In this document: in pieces, positions 1 through 6,597 of the stretch
Position numbering within the stretch: position 1 is the stretch's first letter
Layout of the letters: each line of letters starts with the position of its first letter
Source of the DNA: Desulforhopalus sp.
GTDB taxonomy: Bacteria; Desulfobacterota; Desulfobulbia; Desulfobulbales; Desulfocapsaceae
Length of the DNA stretch: 10,885 nucleotides
NCBI GenBank assembly: GCA_023231425.1
Contig: JALNVI010000082.1
Span: 1 to 10,885, forward strand
Direction of reading: 5' to 3'
The notes under the pieces: model-generated
The model's database searches: none
Told to the model about the DNA's origin: nothing
Seen by the model: the letters and a program-made list of their open reading frames with translations, nothing else
Position numbers and translations under genes: made by a program

Positions 1-60
1 ACTCCAGGTAAGCGATAGACTCCGGGTAAGCGATAGACTCCGGGTAAGCGATAGACTCCG
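1..60 (-). repeat. 18-bp tandem repeat, three units plus a third of a fourth, inside repeat copy A
   Basis: Units start at 1, 19 and 37, with a 6-base partial unit at 55-60. The unit is ACTCCGGGTAAGCGATAG; the first unit differs by one base (A for G at position 6). The array runs off the left edge, so its full copy number is unknown. Rotated, the unit (GGTAAGCGATAGACTCCG) matches the 18-base internal segment GGTAAGCGCGGTACTCCG of the complete element at 8195-8352 at 14 of 18 positions, and similar segments in the copies at 5996 and 7413. The array is therefore best read as an expansion of that segment. Confidence 0.9.
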
Positions 61-133
61 TAATCAATCATGGCTGTAATAAATTTCCTCCTGTGCCTCG
101 AAGGAATGAAATACAAGCTGTTTCAAGGTCCCC
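61..133 (-). repeat. Dispersed repeat, copy A (terminal part, minus orientation)
   Basis: This stretch aligns with the complete element at 8195-8352: shared blocks include AAATTTCCTCCTGTG, ATACAAGCTGTTTCAAGGT and the terminal CCC. The end at 121-133 (TTTCAAGGTCCCC) is the terminal inverted repeat with one substitution from TTTCAAGGTACCC. The following ATAA (134-137) is the same tetranucleotide that flanks the complete copy, but the other end lies outside the window, so a target duplication cannot be tested. The copy ends 15 bases before the ATG of the broken response regulator gene. Confidence 0.85.
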
Positions 134-148
134 ATAAATTAAAAAATT

Positions 149-578
149 ATGGTGGATAAGAGAGCGAAACAGCCTGTTCGGATATCGGTGGCCGATGATG
201 AAGCTGGTATTCTCGACTCCTATCGCATGATACTTGGTACCGGCAAACAAGCTGCCGCCTCTGGTATCAACGATCTGAAGTTTCGGTTATGTGGTAAAAA
301 AAAGCACAACAACCCCTCCGTCAAATAAGCCTGAATTTGACGTGGTGCACACGAATGGGGCGGAAGCTGCAGTGGTTGCAGTGCGGGAAAGCCGTGACGA
401 TGACAAACGCTTTGCCGTTGCATTTCTTGATATGCGAATACCGCCGGGACCAGACAGGGCCGGGGCCGCAGCAGAAATTCGTAAACTTGAGCCAAGAATT
501 GATTTTGTCATCTCTACAGCTTATTCAGATGCTGACCCGGTAGAACTTTCCAGGCACGTTTTTATAAATTTTATTTAA
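149..578 (+). pseudogene. Response regulator receiver domain, frameshifted and truncated
   Basis: The first frame (ATG 149, stop 326-328) reads RISVADDEAGILDSYRMIL, a receiver beta1 strand with its acidic pair and alpha1. After an A8 run at 296-303 the similarity continues in another frame (to 578) with FDVVHTNGAEAAV, then FLDMRIPPGPD carrying the phospho-acceptor Asp, and ISTAYSD carrying the beta4 Thr. The receiver then breaks off after ELSRHV; the beta5 segment with the conserved Lys and any output domain are missing, replaced by an AT-rich tail ending at TAA. One base gained or lost in the A8 run explains the frame change. There is no Shine-Dalgarno: the upstream side was replaced by repeat copy A. 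A sequencing error at the homopolymer could explain the shift but not the 3' loss, so I read it as a dead gene. Its partner kinase and output are unknown. Confidence 0.75.
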
Positions 579-671
579 AATATAACACCCCTGTTCGCGG
601 TCTCCACCTGTCAATATCTACCTGTCACCCTCACCCCTGCCGGGATCCTGCACTCTTTTAAACACAGGACC

Positions 672-700
672 TTGAATGGTGGAGAATGCAGTTGTAGTAT
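672..700 (+). promoter_or_regulatory. Possible sigma-70-type promoter for the nickel/cobalt transporter operon
   Basis: TTGAAT (672-677) and TAGTAT (695-700) are separated by 17 bases; each matches its consensus hexamer at four of six positions. A perfect inverted repeat GTCG-AG-CGAC (701-710) follows at once, where a repressor could sit. Upstream, ACCTGTCA occurs twice (606-613 and 620-627). None of these is a clear match to a NikR site that I can assert, and I see no metal or cobalamin riboswitch consensus in 579-808. Confidence 0.25.
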
Positions 701-808
701 GTCGAGCGACGTATAGGTCACCGGAAGAGACACCGGAGGGCACTCATGTCGTATCACTTTTTTCACCCCAAATAACTTCATGTCCAAGAACAAAAGAGGA
801 ACCATACC

Positions 809-1861
809 ATGCACATGTCCGACGCACTGATCTCCCCGGAGGTTGGCCTTTCCATGCTTGCCATCGCCGGAGGAGCACTGGCTCTCTCCTGCCGCAGCTG
901 CAGCAGGGAGATCCGCTCAGGAGAAAATCTGTCACAGATTCCGCTGATGGGAGTACTCGGAGCGTTCGTCTTCGCCGCTCAGATGATTAACTTCACCATT
1001 CCCGGCACCGGTTCCAGCGGGCACATTGCCGGTGCCCTGCTCCTTGCCGTGCTGCTCGGGCCAGCGGCCGGTTTTATTGTCATTGCCTCAGTACTGCTGG
1101 TGCAGGCCCTGCTCTTTGCCGACGGCGGACTGCTCGCCTATGGGGCCAATCTTTTTAATATGGGCTTCATTCCCTGCTTCCTCGTCTATCCTTTTCTCTG
1201 GCGGCCGCTGATATCGCCCAACTCTTCACGGCAGCGGATAGTAACCGTCTCCCTCGTCACCGGCATCATCGCCATGACTGCCGGGGCCTTCACCATCACG
1301 GTGCAGACAGTTCTCAGTGGAATAACGACCCTGCCTTTTTTCAAGTTTCTAATGGTTATTGTGCCAATCCACATTCTCATCGGCGTTGGGGAAGGACTGA
1401 TTACCGCCTCGGTCGTCCTTTTCACCTTTTCCAGTGAGGGTGCTGAACTGTTCCTCGGCCCGAAGAGTAAGCGAACTGGCAGCCGGCGCACCGTGGTTGC
1501 CTTCGCCATCGCAGCAGCAGTGCTCGCGGGAATGCTTTCATGGTTTGCCTCAAGTAATCCCGATGGACTGGAATGGTCAGTAGCACGGGTAGAGAGCACA
1601 GAGGAAGCCGGGCAGCAGCCCGCAGCAGATCTGCTGCACCAGAAGAGCGCCGAGCTGCAGCAAAGCACCTCACTGCTGCCGGATTATCAACTGGGGACTC
1701 CCAAAAGTACGGATTCAACGGCAGCAGGTTCTGCCATCTCCTGGCGCACCTCGGCCGCAGGACTCATCGGCTCCGCCCTCACCCTTACCCTCGTACTGCT
1801 TCTTGCCATGGTTCTAAAAATGCGGCAAAAAAGAAGCGCGGTACCGTTAGCCAGGGGGTAA
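809..1861 (+). CDS. nikMN: Nickel/cobalt ECF transporter substrate-binding subunit, NikM-NikN (CbiM-type) fusion
   Basis: This is the membrane S-component that captures Ni2+ or Co2+ for an energy-coupling-factor ABC importer. The protein begins MHMSDALISP; in the NikM/CbiM family the N-terminal Met1-His2 and a downstream His form the metal site, and here GTGSSGHIAG supplies His72. Residues 1-210 are a run of hydrophobic helices, including PIHILIGVGEGLITA (186-200). A helix at about 229-248 leads into NPDGLEWSV (250-258), the PDGLE signature of the NikN-like domain. A periplasmic stretch and a last helix (314-336) follow, so M and N are fused in one 350-residue chain. AGAGGAA upstream serves as ribosome binding site; the N-terminal metal-site Met-His fixes the start. 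The next gene starts one base after the stop. The sequence cannot decide between nickel and cobalt; no cobalamin-synthesis genes are in view. Confidence 0.9.
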   Translation: MHMSDALISPEVGLSMLAIAGGALALSCRSCSREIRSGENLSQIPLMGVLGAFVFAAQMINFTIPGTGSSGHIAGALLLAVLLGPAAGFIVIASVLLVQALLFADGGLLAYGANLFNMGFIPCFLVYPFLWRPLISPNSSRQRIVTVSLVTGIIAMTAGAFTITVQTVLSGITTLPFFKFLMVIVPIHILIGVGEGLITASVVLFTFSSEGAELFLGPKSKRTGSRRTVVAFAIAAAVLAGMLSWFASSNPDGLEWSVARVESTEEAGQQPAADLLHQKSAELQQSTSLLPDYQLGTPKSTDSTAAGSAISWRTSAAGLIGSALTLTLVLLLAMVLKMRQKRSAVPLARG

Positions 1862-1862
1862 A

Positions 1863-2672
1863 ATGAGTCGTCTTTCCTCTACCATTGACGGCTGGCGAAG
1901 CTTCGACAGCTTTGCTGCCGAAGGCCTGATCAGCGGCCTTGATCCCCGCACCATCATCCTCTCCGCGCTGTGCACAGTGATCGCCATGACCGGCGCGGGG
2001 AAAGGTGAGGTTATGGTCCTGCTGCCGCTGGCCGCCTTTCCCCTTACCCTGCTGGTGTTGGCCGACATCCCGCCCATGTGGCTGGTAAAACGAATCCTGC
2101 CGGTGCTCCCTTTCGCCCTGATGATCGGGCTGCTCAATCCCTGGCTGGAACAGGGAACGGTCACCCTTCCCGGTGGTGCAGAAATTTCCACAGGCTGGTT
2201 CACCCTCGCCTCCATCACTCTGCGCGCCCTGATCAGTGCCGCCACGGCCCTCCTGCTCATCGCCTCGGTGGGACTTCTTAATATCAGCCGTGGACTTGCC
2301 GGGCTGAGGGTACCCGCCCTCTTTATTACCCAGCTGCAGATGCTCTTCCGCTATTTCTTCGTCATCGGCGAGGAGTTTCAGCGCATGGAACGGGCCTGGC
2401 GACTGCGTTCCGGCTCCCGCAGGGGGCGAATGCCGTTGAAACTGGCAGCTCAGCTGCTGCAGAATCTTTTTCTGCGCTCTCTTGCCCGTGCTGGCCGTAT
2501 CCACAACGCCATGCTTGCCCGTGGTTTCAGCGGGGAGGTCCCCGCCGGTGCGCCGCTGCACTGGCGGCTGCGCGACACCGTCTGGCTTGCGGGCTGGGCT
2601 GGTTTTGCCCTGCTCTGCCACTCCAATCTGCCAATGCTGCTCGGAACACTGCTTACAGGACAACCTCAATGA
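1863..2672 (+). CDS. nikQ: ECF transporter transmembrane T-component, NikQ/CbiQ
   Basis: This is the scaffold membrane protein that couples the NikMN metal-binding subunit to the ATPase. It has 269 residues, the usual size for CbiQ/NikQ. Hydrophobic segments lie at about 29-46, 50-68, 79-94, 115-138 and 239-262. The long cytoplasmic part between them carries two Ala/Arg-rich coupling elements: RAWRLRSG (177-184) and AMLARGF (216-222). The latter matches the A-x-x-x-RGF type motif by which T-components dock onto the ATPase. AGGGGG just before the upstream stop codon acts as ribosome binding site. The start lies one base past nikMN and the stop overlaps the ATG of the ATPase gene, so translation is probably coupled across the three genes. 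Confidence 0.9.
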   Translation: MSRLSSTIDGWRSFDSFAAEGLISGLDPRTIILSALCTVIAMTGAGKGEVMVLLPLAAFPLTLLVLADIPPMWLVKRILPVLPFALMIGLLNPWLEQGTVTLPGGAEISTGWFTLASITLRALISAATALLLIASVGLLNISRGLAGLRVPALFITQLQMLFRYFFVIGEEFQRMERAWRLRSGSRRGRMPLKLAAQLLQNLFLRSLARAGRIHNAMLARGFSGEVPAGAPLHWRLRDTVWLAGWAGFALLCHSNLPMLLGTLLTGQPQ

Positions 2673-3481
2673 GTCACCATTATCTCCATTTTAATTCCGT
2701 CAGTTTCACCTATCCAGATGGCACAAAAGCCCTCTCGGAAGTGAGTTTTGAGATGCACCACGGCGAGCGTATCGGTTTGATTGGTGCCAACGGCGCCGGG
2801 AAATCGACACTCCTCCAGCTGCTTGCGGGTTTTCTCGTGGCACAGAGCGGCTCCATCGACCTCGGGGGGCTCAAGATAACCCCGTCCACTATTGCCGAAG
2901 TGCGACGCACACTCGGATTTGTCTTTCAGGATGCCGACGACCAGCTTTTCATGCCGACCGTTTTTGAGGATGTCGCCTTTGGTCCCGCCAACCTCGGTGT
3001 CGAAGAGCCGGAGTTGACCCCGCTGGTGATGAACACTCTCAACCGCACAGGCATCGCCCACCTCGCCCACCGACCGCCCTACCATCTCTCCGGCGGCCAG
3101 AAGCGGGCAGCCGCCATCGCCACCGTCCTGGCCTCAACCCCCTCCATGCTGGTACTTGACGAACCGGCCAACGCTCTTGATCCCATGGCCCGCAGACGAA
3201 TAATCGAGCAGCTCAGGGGGTTCACCCACAGCCAGCTCATTGCCAGCCACGATCTGGATCTGGTGCTCGACCTCTGTCACCGGGTAGTAGTTCTCCATGA
3301 GGGGAAAGTCGCCGCCGTTGCCCCGCCGATGACTGTCTTCAAAAATAAAGAGCTGCTGGAACACTGCGGACTGCTGCCCCCGCTGCGCATGCAGGAGCTG
3401 CCTCCGGAGGGGCCGCAACTGAAAGTTGTGGAGGGCCATCACCACGAAGCTGCCCTCCATCACCACACCGCTGAGAAATAG
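2669..3481 (+). CDS. nikO: ECF transporter ATP-binding protein, NikO/CbiO, with a His-rich C-terminus
   Basis: This cytoplasmic ABC ATPase powers nickel/cobalt uptake with NikMN and NikQ. All ABC motifs are present: Walker A GANGAGKST (39-47), Q-loop FQDADDQLF (Gln87), signature LSGGQKR (140-146), Walker B MLVLDE with catalytic Glu165 followed by PANALD, and the switch His in IASHDLD (His194). At 270 residues it is a single-ATPase type, expected to act as a homodimer. The chain ends EGHHHEAALHHHTAEK with two His triplets (257-259 and 264-266), plausibly a metal-buffering or sensing tail (inference). The ATG overlaps the nikQ stop by four bases (ATGA). It is the last gene of the operon; a repeat fragment and a hairpin terminator follow. 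Confidence 0.93.
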   Translation: MSHHYLHFNSVSFTYPDGTKALSEVSFEMHHGERIGLIGANGAGKSTLLQLLAGFLVAQSGSIDLGGLKITPSTIAEVRRTLGFVFQDADDQLFMPTVFEDVAFGPANLGVEEPELTPLVMNTLNRTGIAHLAHRPPYHLSGGQKRAAAIATVLASTPSMLVLDEPANALDPMARRRIIEQLRGFTHSQLIASHDLDLVLDLCHRVVVLHEGKVAAVAPPMTVFKNKELLEHCGLLPPLRMQELPPEGPQLKVVEGHHHEAALHHHTAEK

Positions 3482-3499
3482 ACACACTTCATGCCTTCC

Positions 3500-3567
3500 G
3501 GGCACCTTGAAGAACCTTGTATTCCATTCCTTCGAAGCACAGGAGAAGATTTACAGCAGCCTGTAAA
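3500..3567 (+). repeat. Dispersed repeat, copy B (one end only)
   Basis: The stretch begins GGGCACCTTGAAGAACCTTG and runs through ATTCCATTCCTTCGAAGCAC, matching the first half of the element and closest to copy A read in reverse. Only one terminal inverted repeat is present; similarity fades after about 3555. It ends in a small perfect inverted repeat (TTTACAG-CAGC-CTGTAAA, 3550-3567). It sits between the nikO stop and the terminator hairpin. Confidence 0.8.
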
Positions 3568-3572
3568 TAAAC

Positions 3573-3609
3573 ACAGGCCGAAGTTCCCAGCATGGGAACT
3601 CCGGCCTGT
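3573..3609. terminator. Hairpin terminator between convergent nikO and the ferredoxin pseudogene
   Basis: ACAGGCCG and AGTTCCC pair with GGGAACT and CGGCCTGT around a short loop, giving a long GC-rich stem with one A/C mismatch. A T-rich run (GTTTATTT) follows the stem when read on the minus strand, so it fits best as terminator of the minus-strand gene; it may also stop the nik operon. Confidence 0.7.
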
Positions 3610-3651
3610 CCTGGTTACGTCCTGTAAAAATGAAGCAACTCCTTTACGCCA

Positions 3652-4324
3652 TTACATAACATCCGACCGTGAGATTGCGTCCTCCGAACAAACCTCGCTG
3701 CAGCTGCCACACTCATCACACCGCTCCCCGTTGATGGAGTATGTATCGCCGGGAATAATGGCATCGAAGGTGCAGGCCTCGGCACAGGCAACACAGAGCT
3801 CAGGATCAATATGCTTGCCCGGGACCGTTAAAGATATCACCGCCGAAAGCGAAGCGGACCCGCTCCAGTTTGTGATCACGGGCCTCCTTCTCAAAATCGA
3901 AGTTGTACAACTCTCCCCTGCCTCGGAAAACAGCAAAACCGCGGATGGTCGGATAACGTTCGGCATCCTCAAGAATATACTAATGCACCGCGCTGCCCGC
4001 AGCGGCTTTCTCACGAACCTCCTGCTCCGGGATCTCCCGCACCTCACCAGTCACCCGCAGGGTGAAACCGGGGTCCCAGTGCGGCTGACCAACTTCATTG
4101 TTGCTGGTGGTATAACCGTGGGGATAGATTCCGCAGATGGAGATACGGTGGTCAGCCGCAAGCTGGCGGTAAAACGGCTTCACGTTCATGGTAAGGAAAT
4201 AGATATTCTCCTCATCACTGCCGCAGACGCTGACAATACGGCTGTACATCTGTTCGCCATTCATGGTGGTCATGGAGAAAGCATCTATCTTTTTTATCGC
4301 CTCGCGAACGATTTCATTCAGCAT
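3652..4324 (-). pseudogene. Pyridoxamine 5'-phosphate oxidase-like flavoprotein fused to a 2[4Fe-4S] ferredoxin domain, inactivated
   Basis: The N-terminal part, from ATG 4324 after GGGGAGGAG, reads MLNEIVREAIKKIDAFSMTT and YFLTMNVKPFYRQLAADHRI, like FMN-binding split-barrel proteins. At 3980-3982 an in-frame TAG interrupts it (SAVH-stop-YILEDAERYP), probably from a CAG codon. The same frame stays sensible to GDIFNGPGQAY, then hits TGA near 3812; the continuation IDPELCVACAEAC is in another frame, as if two bases were lost at the YID junction. The ferredoxin part ends RCDECGSCSEVCSEDAI, an intact CxxCxxCxxxC set, but the first set reads CVACAEAC, lacking the expected third cysteine segment. 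Three independent defects argue for decay. Such proteins are thought to pass electrons between iron-sulfur clusters and flavin. Two lesions could be sequencing errors; the missing cysteine is harder to explain that way. It follows the exported-protein gene by 76 bases, probably one transcript. Confidence 0.75.
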
Positions 4325-4400
4325 GGTCTCCTCCCCATTTTCTGATTCGGAAAACCGACATCGGGAATAACTTTCAGAGTCTCCCTCCACATCCTCCCCA

Positions 4401-4856
4401 TTAGATATTCCACAAGGCGCGATACCAGCCGCTTTTTTTCTGACGTCCTCTATCACCCGGATCGAAAACCCAGGTGCCGTAGTCAGCAATACCAAGTTTC
4501 ACCCGCACATTTGGGTTATCCTTGCCGAGAATCAGTTCTCCGTGATCTGGAAAGCAGACATAGCCTTTTGTCGTCCCCCCACCCCGCTGCAAGGTGTTTT
4601 TTCTGCTGTTCGGTATGGATTGGATACGAGCAAAACCCTGCCCCCCAGAGACTTTCAGAGTGAAGCGATGGCACTGAGAATTGCCCCTGGCTATATCGGC
4701 GGGAATACCCCAGCCGTATATTCTATCTGCAGAAGAACGGCGGGCGTGCCCCTCCCCGTCGCGGGAAGAGTGTGAGGTATAGGCAAAAACACTTCCGGCA
4801 AAGGTGAGTGCCGCAGCTGTGAATACGATTGTGGAAATGAGAGTCTTTTTCTTCAT
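4401..4856 (-). CDS. Small exported protein of unknown function
   Basis: A 151-residue protein starting MKKKTLISTIVFTAAALTFA with a likely signal-peptidase site after GSVFA (residue 25), so the mature part is probably periplasmic or secreted. There is no lipobox cysteine and no second membrane segment. The mature chain has two cysteines (62 and 101), which could form a disulfide. A Gly/Lys/Arg-rich middle is followed by an acidic and aromatic end (IADYGTWVFDPGD, then SGWYRALWNI). AAGGAG precedes the start codon at good distance, supporting the start. I do not recognise the family. It is transcribed divergently from the nitroreductase gene and lies upstream of the flavin/ferredoxin pseudogene on the same strand. 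Confidence 0.7.
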   Translation of the reverse strand: MKKKTLISTIVFTAAALTFAGSVFAYTSHSSRDGEGHARRSSADRIYGWGIPADIARGNSQCHRFTLKVSGGQGFARIQSIPNSRKNTLQRGGGTTKGYVCFPDHGELILGKDNPNVRVKLGIADYGTWVFDPGDRGRQKKSGWYRALWNI

Positions 4857-4960
4857 GGAGAACTCCTTTCATGTTAAGATATTGTTCATCTTTTCCTGGG
4901 ACCATCAGAATACATTGAAGTGCTGGGAAAATTCCAGCGGCTCCTGCCTGCCCCCCCTTG

Positions 4961-4995
4961 CCACACCACGACCTGTGTGGTATGGGAAACACACC
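4961..4995. promoter_or_regulatory. Overlapping inverted repeats in the divergent promoter region
   Basis: CCACAC (4961-4966) pairs with GTGTGG (4975-4980), and the same GTGTG can instead pair with CACAC at 4990-4994. The arms lie between the divergent starts at 4856 and 5113 and could be operator half-sites or alternative RNA hairpins. I see no strong promoter hexamers that place them. Confidence 0.25.
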
Positions 4996-5112
4996 CTGTG
5001 AAAATACTGCTTCGGGGCCATTACGGAAACCTTGAATCATTTCATTTTTTCTCAAAATATTCCGAGAAATTCTTCGATCATTACCCGTTCAACATATTAC
5101 ACGGAGACAGCT

Positions 5113-5781
5113 ATGGACGTCAAACAGGCTCTGCTCGCGCGCAAATCTGTGCGCGCTTTTCTTGATAAAGATGTGCCCAAAGAGAAGATTGTCGCGGTGC
5201 TCGATGCCGCCCGCCATGCTCCTTCAGGAACCAACGCCCAGCCGTGGAAGGTCGCCGTAGTGCAGGGAAAGAAACGTATTGAACTGGCCGATGCCATGGA
5301 AAATACCTTCCTGAAGATTCGCGGTGAGGGCAAGATGGACTATCAGTATTACCCCGTGCAGTGGAAGGGGGAATACAAACGTCGTCGGGTAGAAACCGGC
5401 TCTCAGCTCTACCAGGAACTCGGCATCGAGCGCAACGACAAAGAAGCCCGTTTCCAGCAATGGCAGATTAACTACCGGGCTTTCAATGCACCAGTGATTC
5501 TCTTTTTCTTTCTCGACCGCATCATGCAGACCGGCTCTTTTCTCGACTATGGCATGTTCTACCAGTCAATCATGCTGGCGGCTCTGGAAGAAGGCCTTGC
5601 CACCTGTCCACAGGCGGCGCTGGCACAGTTCCCTGATCTGATCCGGGAGAAGCTGGGTTACGGAGAAGAGATGCAGGTAGTGGCCGGTATGGCGATGGGC
5701 TATGAAGATCCTGACGCAAAGGTAAACAGCTACCGTACCAGCCGTCTTAAAGTAGAAGATTTTACGCGTTTTTTTGAATAA
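5113..5781 (+). CDS. Nitroreductase family FMN oxidoreductase
   Basis: A 222-residue flavoprotein expected to use FMN and NAD(P)H to reduce nitroaromatics, quinones or similar compounds in the cytoplasm, as a homodimer. The N-terminus MDVKQALLARKSVRAFLDKD carries the RxSxR FMN-phosphate motif (R10, S12, R14). HAPSGTNAQPW (35-45) is the family FMN-binding loop. FLDYGMFYQSIMLAALEEGL (143-162) matches the dimer-interface helix and ATCPQAAL follows. GMAMGYEDPDAKVNSYRTSR (192-211) is the conserved C-terminal segment resembling the PnbA/NfnB branch. The frame is open further upstream (to 5032), but ATG 5113 has GGAG six bases ahead and gives the usual family N-terminus. The physiological substrate cannot be read from sequence. 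An 11-base gap separates the stop from a hairpin. Confidence 0.9.
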   Translation: MDVKQALLARKSVRAFLDKDVPKEKIVAVLDAARHAPSGTNAQPWKVAVVQGKKRIELADAMENTFLKIRGEGKMDYQYYPVQWKGEYKRRRVETGSQLYQELGIERNDKEARFQQWQINYRAFNAPVILFFFLDRIMQTGSFLDYGMFYQSIMLAALEEGLATCPQAALAQFPDLIREKLGYGEEMQVVAGMAMGYEDPDAKVNSYRTSRLKVEDFTRFFE

Positions 5782-5791
5782 ACGCAGTGCC

Positions 5792-5816
5792 AGAGACGCC
5801 CAAACGGGGCGTCTCT
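5792..5816 (+). terminator. Hairpin downstream of the nitroreductase gene
   Basis: AGAGACGCCC pairs perfectly with GGGCGTCTCT across a five-base loop (10-bp stem). No T-run follows, so it may be a weak terminator or a dispersed palindromic unit; AGAGACGC...GCGTCTCT hairpins recur between genes in many bacterial genomes. Confidence 0.55.
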
Positions 5817-5995
5817 ACGAAGACATTCCCCCATAAATACATACCGCTTTAAAAGCGCGGATCATCAAATTGCGGAATACCTCCGCCCCCCCCACAAACA
5901 CATGGCACGTTAATTAATACAACCGGATCTGCACAATAAATACTCGTAAACTCAATCCTGTTTTTTGTCTGGCAATCGTGGTTCTATGATCACAT

Positions 5996-6256
5996 GGGTA
6001 CCTTGAAACAGCTTGTATTTCGTTCGGATTTGAGGCATAGAAGGAAATTTACCGCAGGTAAATTAGTACCTTAGAAATTATTTTCGTGTTTTTGAAAAAG
6101 AATTTCGTGAAGGCATATATCCCGGCTTACCGTTCATCACCGGTGTAACTAATATCGGAGTATAGTGCTTACCTCAATGTCTCGTTCCTCGCTTTGTCGG
6201 AGGATAAATTTTTGACTGTAACGAAAGAGATGAGTGAAAGACTGGCTATTCGACAA
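5996..6256 (+). repeat. Dispersed repeat, copy C, interrupted by about 80-90 extra bases
   Basis: It starts with GGGTACCTTGAAACAGCTTG and ATTTCGTTC, identical in kind to the termini of the other copies. After GCAGGTA (about 6060) it departs from the family, then resumes at AATATCGGAGTATAG (6151) and continues through CTCGTTCCTCGCTTTGTCGG and TTTGACTGTAACGAA to about 6256. The extra segment contains GTACCTTAGAAATTATTTTC (about 6066), itself resembling the element start, so it may be a nested, decayed copy. No opposite terminal inverted repeat is visible. Copy D shares the right-hand part beyond ACTGTAA, so both represent a longer form than copy E. Confidence 0.8.
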
Positions 6257-6529
6257 TGGGGGGGCTTTTTATTCTGATATGGTTTATTGAGGGACGCATT
6301 ATAAACGACACGAAACCAGTAGGTTAAATAAGGTGTATCCTGTTTGACACCCGTTCCCATTGATTTTGCAGATATAGATTATAAGGGACCTAAAGATTCT
6401 TCAGGAATTGTGAATAATCTGGAATCTCTCATTCAGTAGAAATTCAATCAGGTCGCGTACATTCAAAGCAAGTAACCAACAAATATTATTGATATTTATC
6501 ATAGCTAAAAATTTAAAGGAGAATAAAAC
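6257..6529. other. AT-rich non-coding stretch, nothing recognised
   Basis: With repeat C and 5817-5995 this makes up the 860-base gap between the nitroreductase and the YkgJ-like gene. It holds a G7 run (6257-6263) and a minus-strand reading frame up to 6360 that overlaps the repeat and has no convincing ribosome binding site. TTGACA at 6344-6349 lacks a matching -10 hexamer at proper spacing. I see no RNA gene. In 5817-5995 there are only minor palindromes (for example GCGGA/TCCGC near 5875-5886) and a C8 run. Confidence 0.4.
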
Positions 6530-6597
6530 ATGTTTTGTTGATGAAAAAATTCAGCATTCTCTCAGGGAACAGAACAATGTCCCCCTGCAAAATATAA
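6530..6597 (+). CDS. Two overlapping mini-ORFs with a strong ribosome binding site, possible leader
   Basis: AAAGGAG (6515-6521) lies eight bases before ATG 6530, which encodes only MFC and stops (TGA 6539-6541). An ATG overlaps that stop (TGATG) and opens an 18-codon frame, MKKFSILSGNRTMSPCKI. Downstream, ATTCAGCCG (6615-6623) pairs with CGGCTGAAT (6639-6647), before the YkgJ-like gene at 6680. This resembles a leader-peptide and hairpin layout, or the stub of a deleted gene. No product is claimed. Confidence 0.2.

Noticed and set aside
1..60. CRISPR array
   Set aside because: The 18-bp units abut with no spacers, are not palindromic in the CRISPR manner, and match an internal segment of the dispersed repeat.
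690..775. Metal-sensing riboswitch (NiCo or cobalamin type) ahead of nikMN
   Set aside because: I could not match any conserved core; the CACCGG copies are direct, not paired, and the only clear stem is four base pairs.
1785..2669. Minus-strand 294-codon open frame opposite nikQ
   Set aside because: It is a shadow of nikQ; the GC-rich third positions of nikQ keep the opposite frame open. The reading is Gly/Gln/Arg-rich and resembles no family.
3980..3982. In-frame TAG in the flavin/ferredoxin gene as a pyrrolysine codon
   Set aside because: The same gene also carries a frameshift and lacks a cluster cysteine, no pyrrolysine genes are in view, and the family has no reason to use pyrrolysine. 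A CAG to TAG mutation is simpler.
3491..4345. Long plus-strand open frame of 284 codons
   Set aside because: It is the antisense shadow of the flavin/ferredoxin pseudogene and crosses repeat copy B and the terminator hairpin; it has no ribosome binding site and no recognisable domain.
5028..5050. ACCTTGAATCATTTCATTTT as a further repeat copy
   Set aside because: It resembles one end of copy F, but the GGG terminus and the rest of the element are missing, so it may be chance.
6169..6360. Minus-strand 63-codon frame (begins MGTGVKQDTPYLTYW)
   Set aside because: It overlaps repeat copy C, lacks a Shine-Dalgarno, and I recognise no family.
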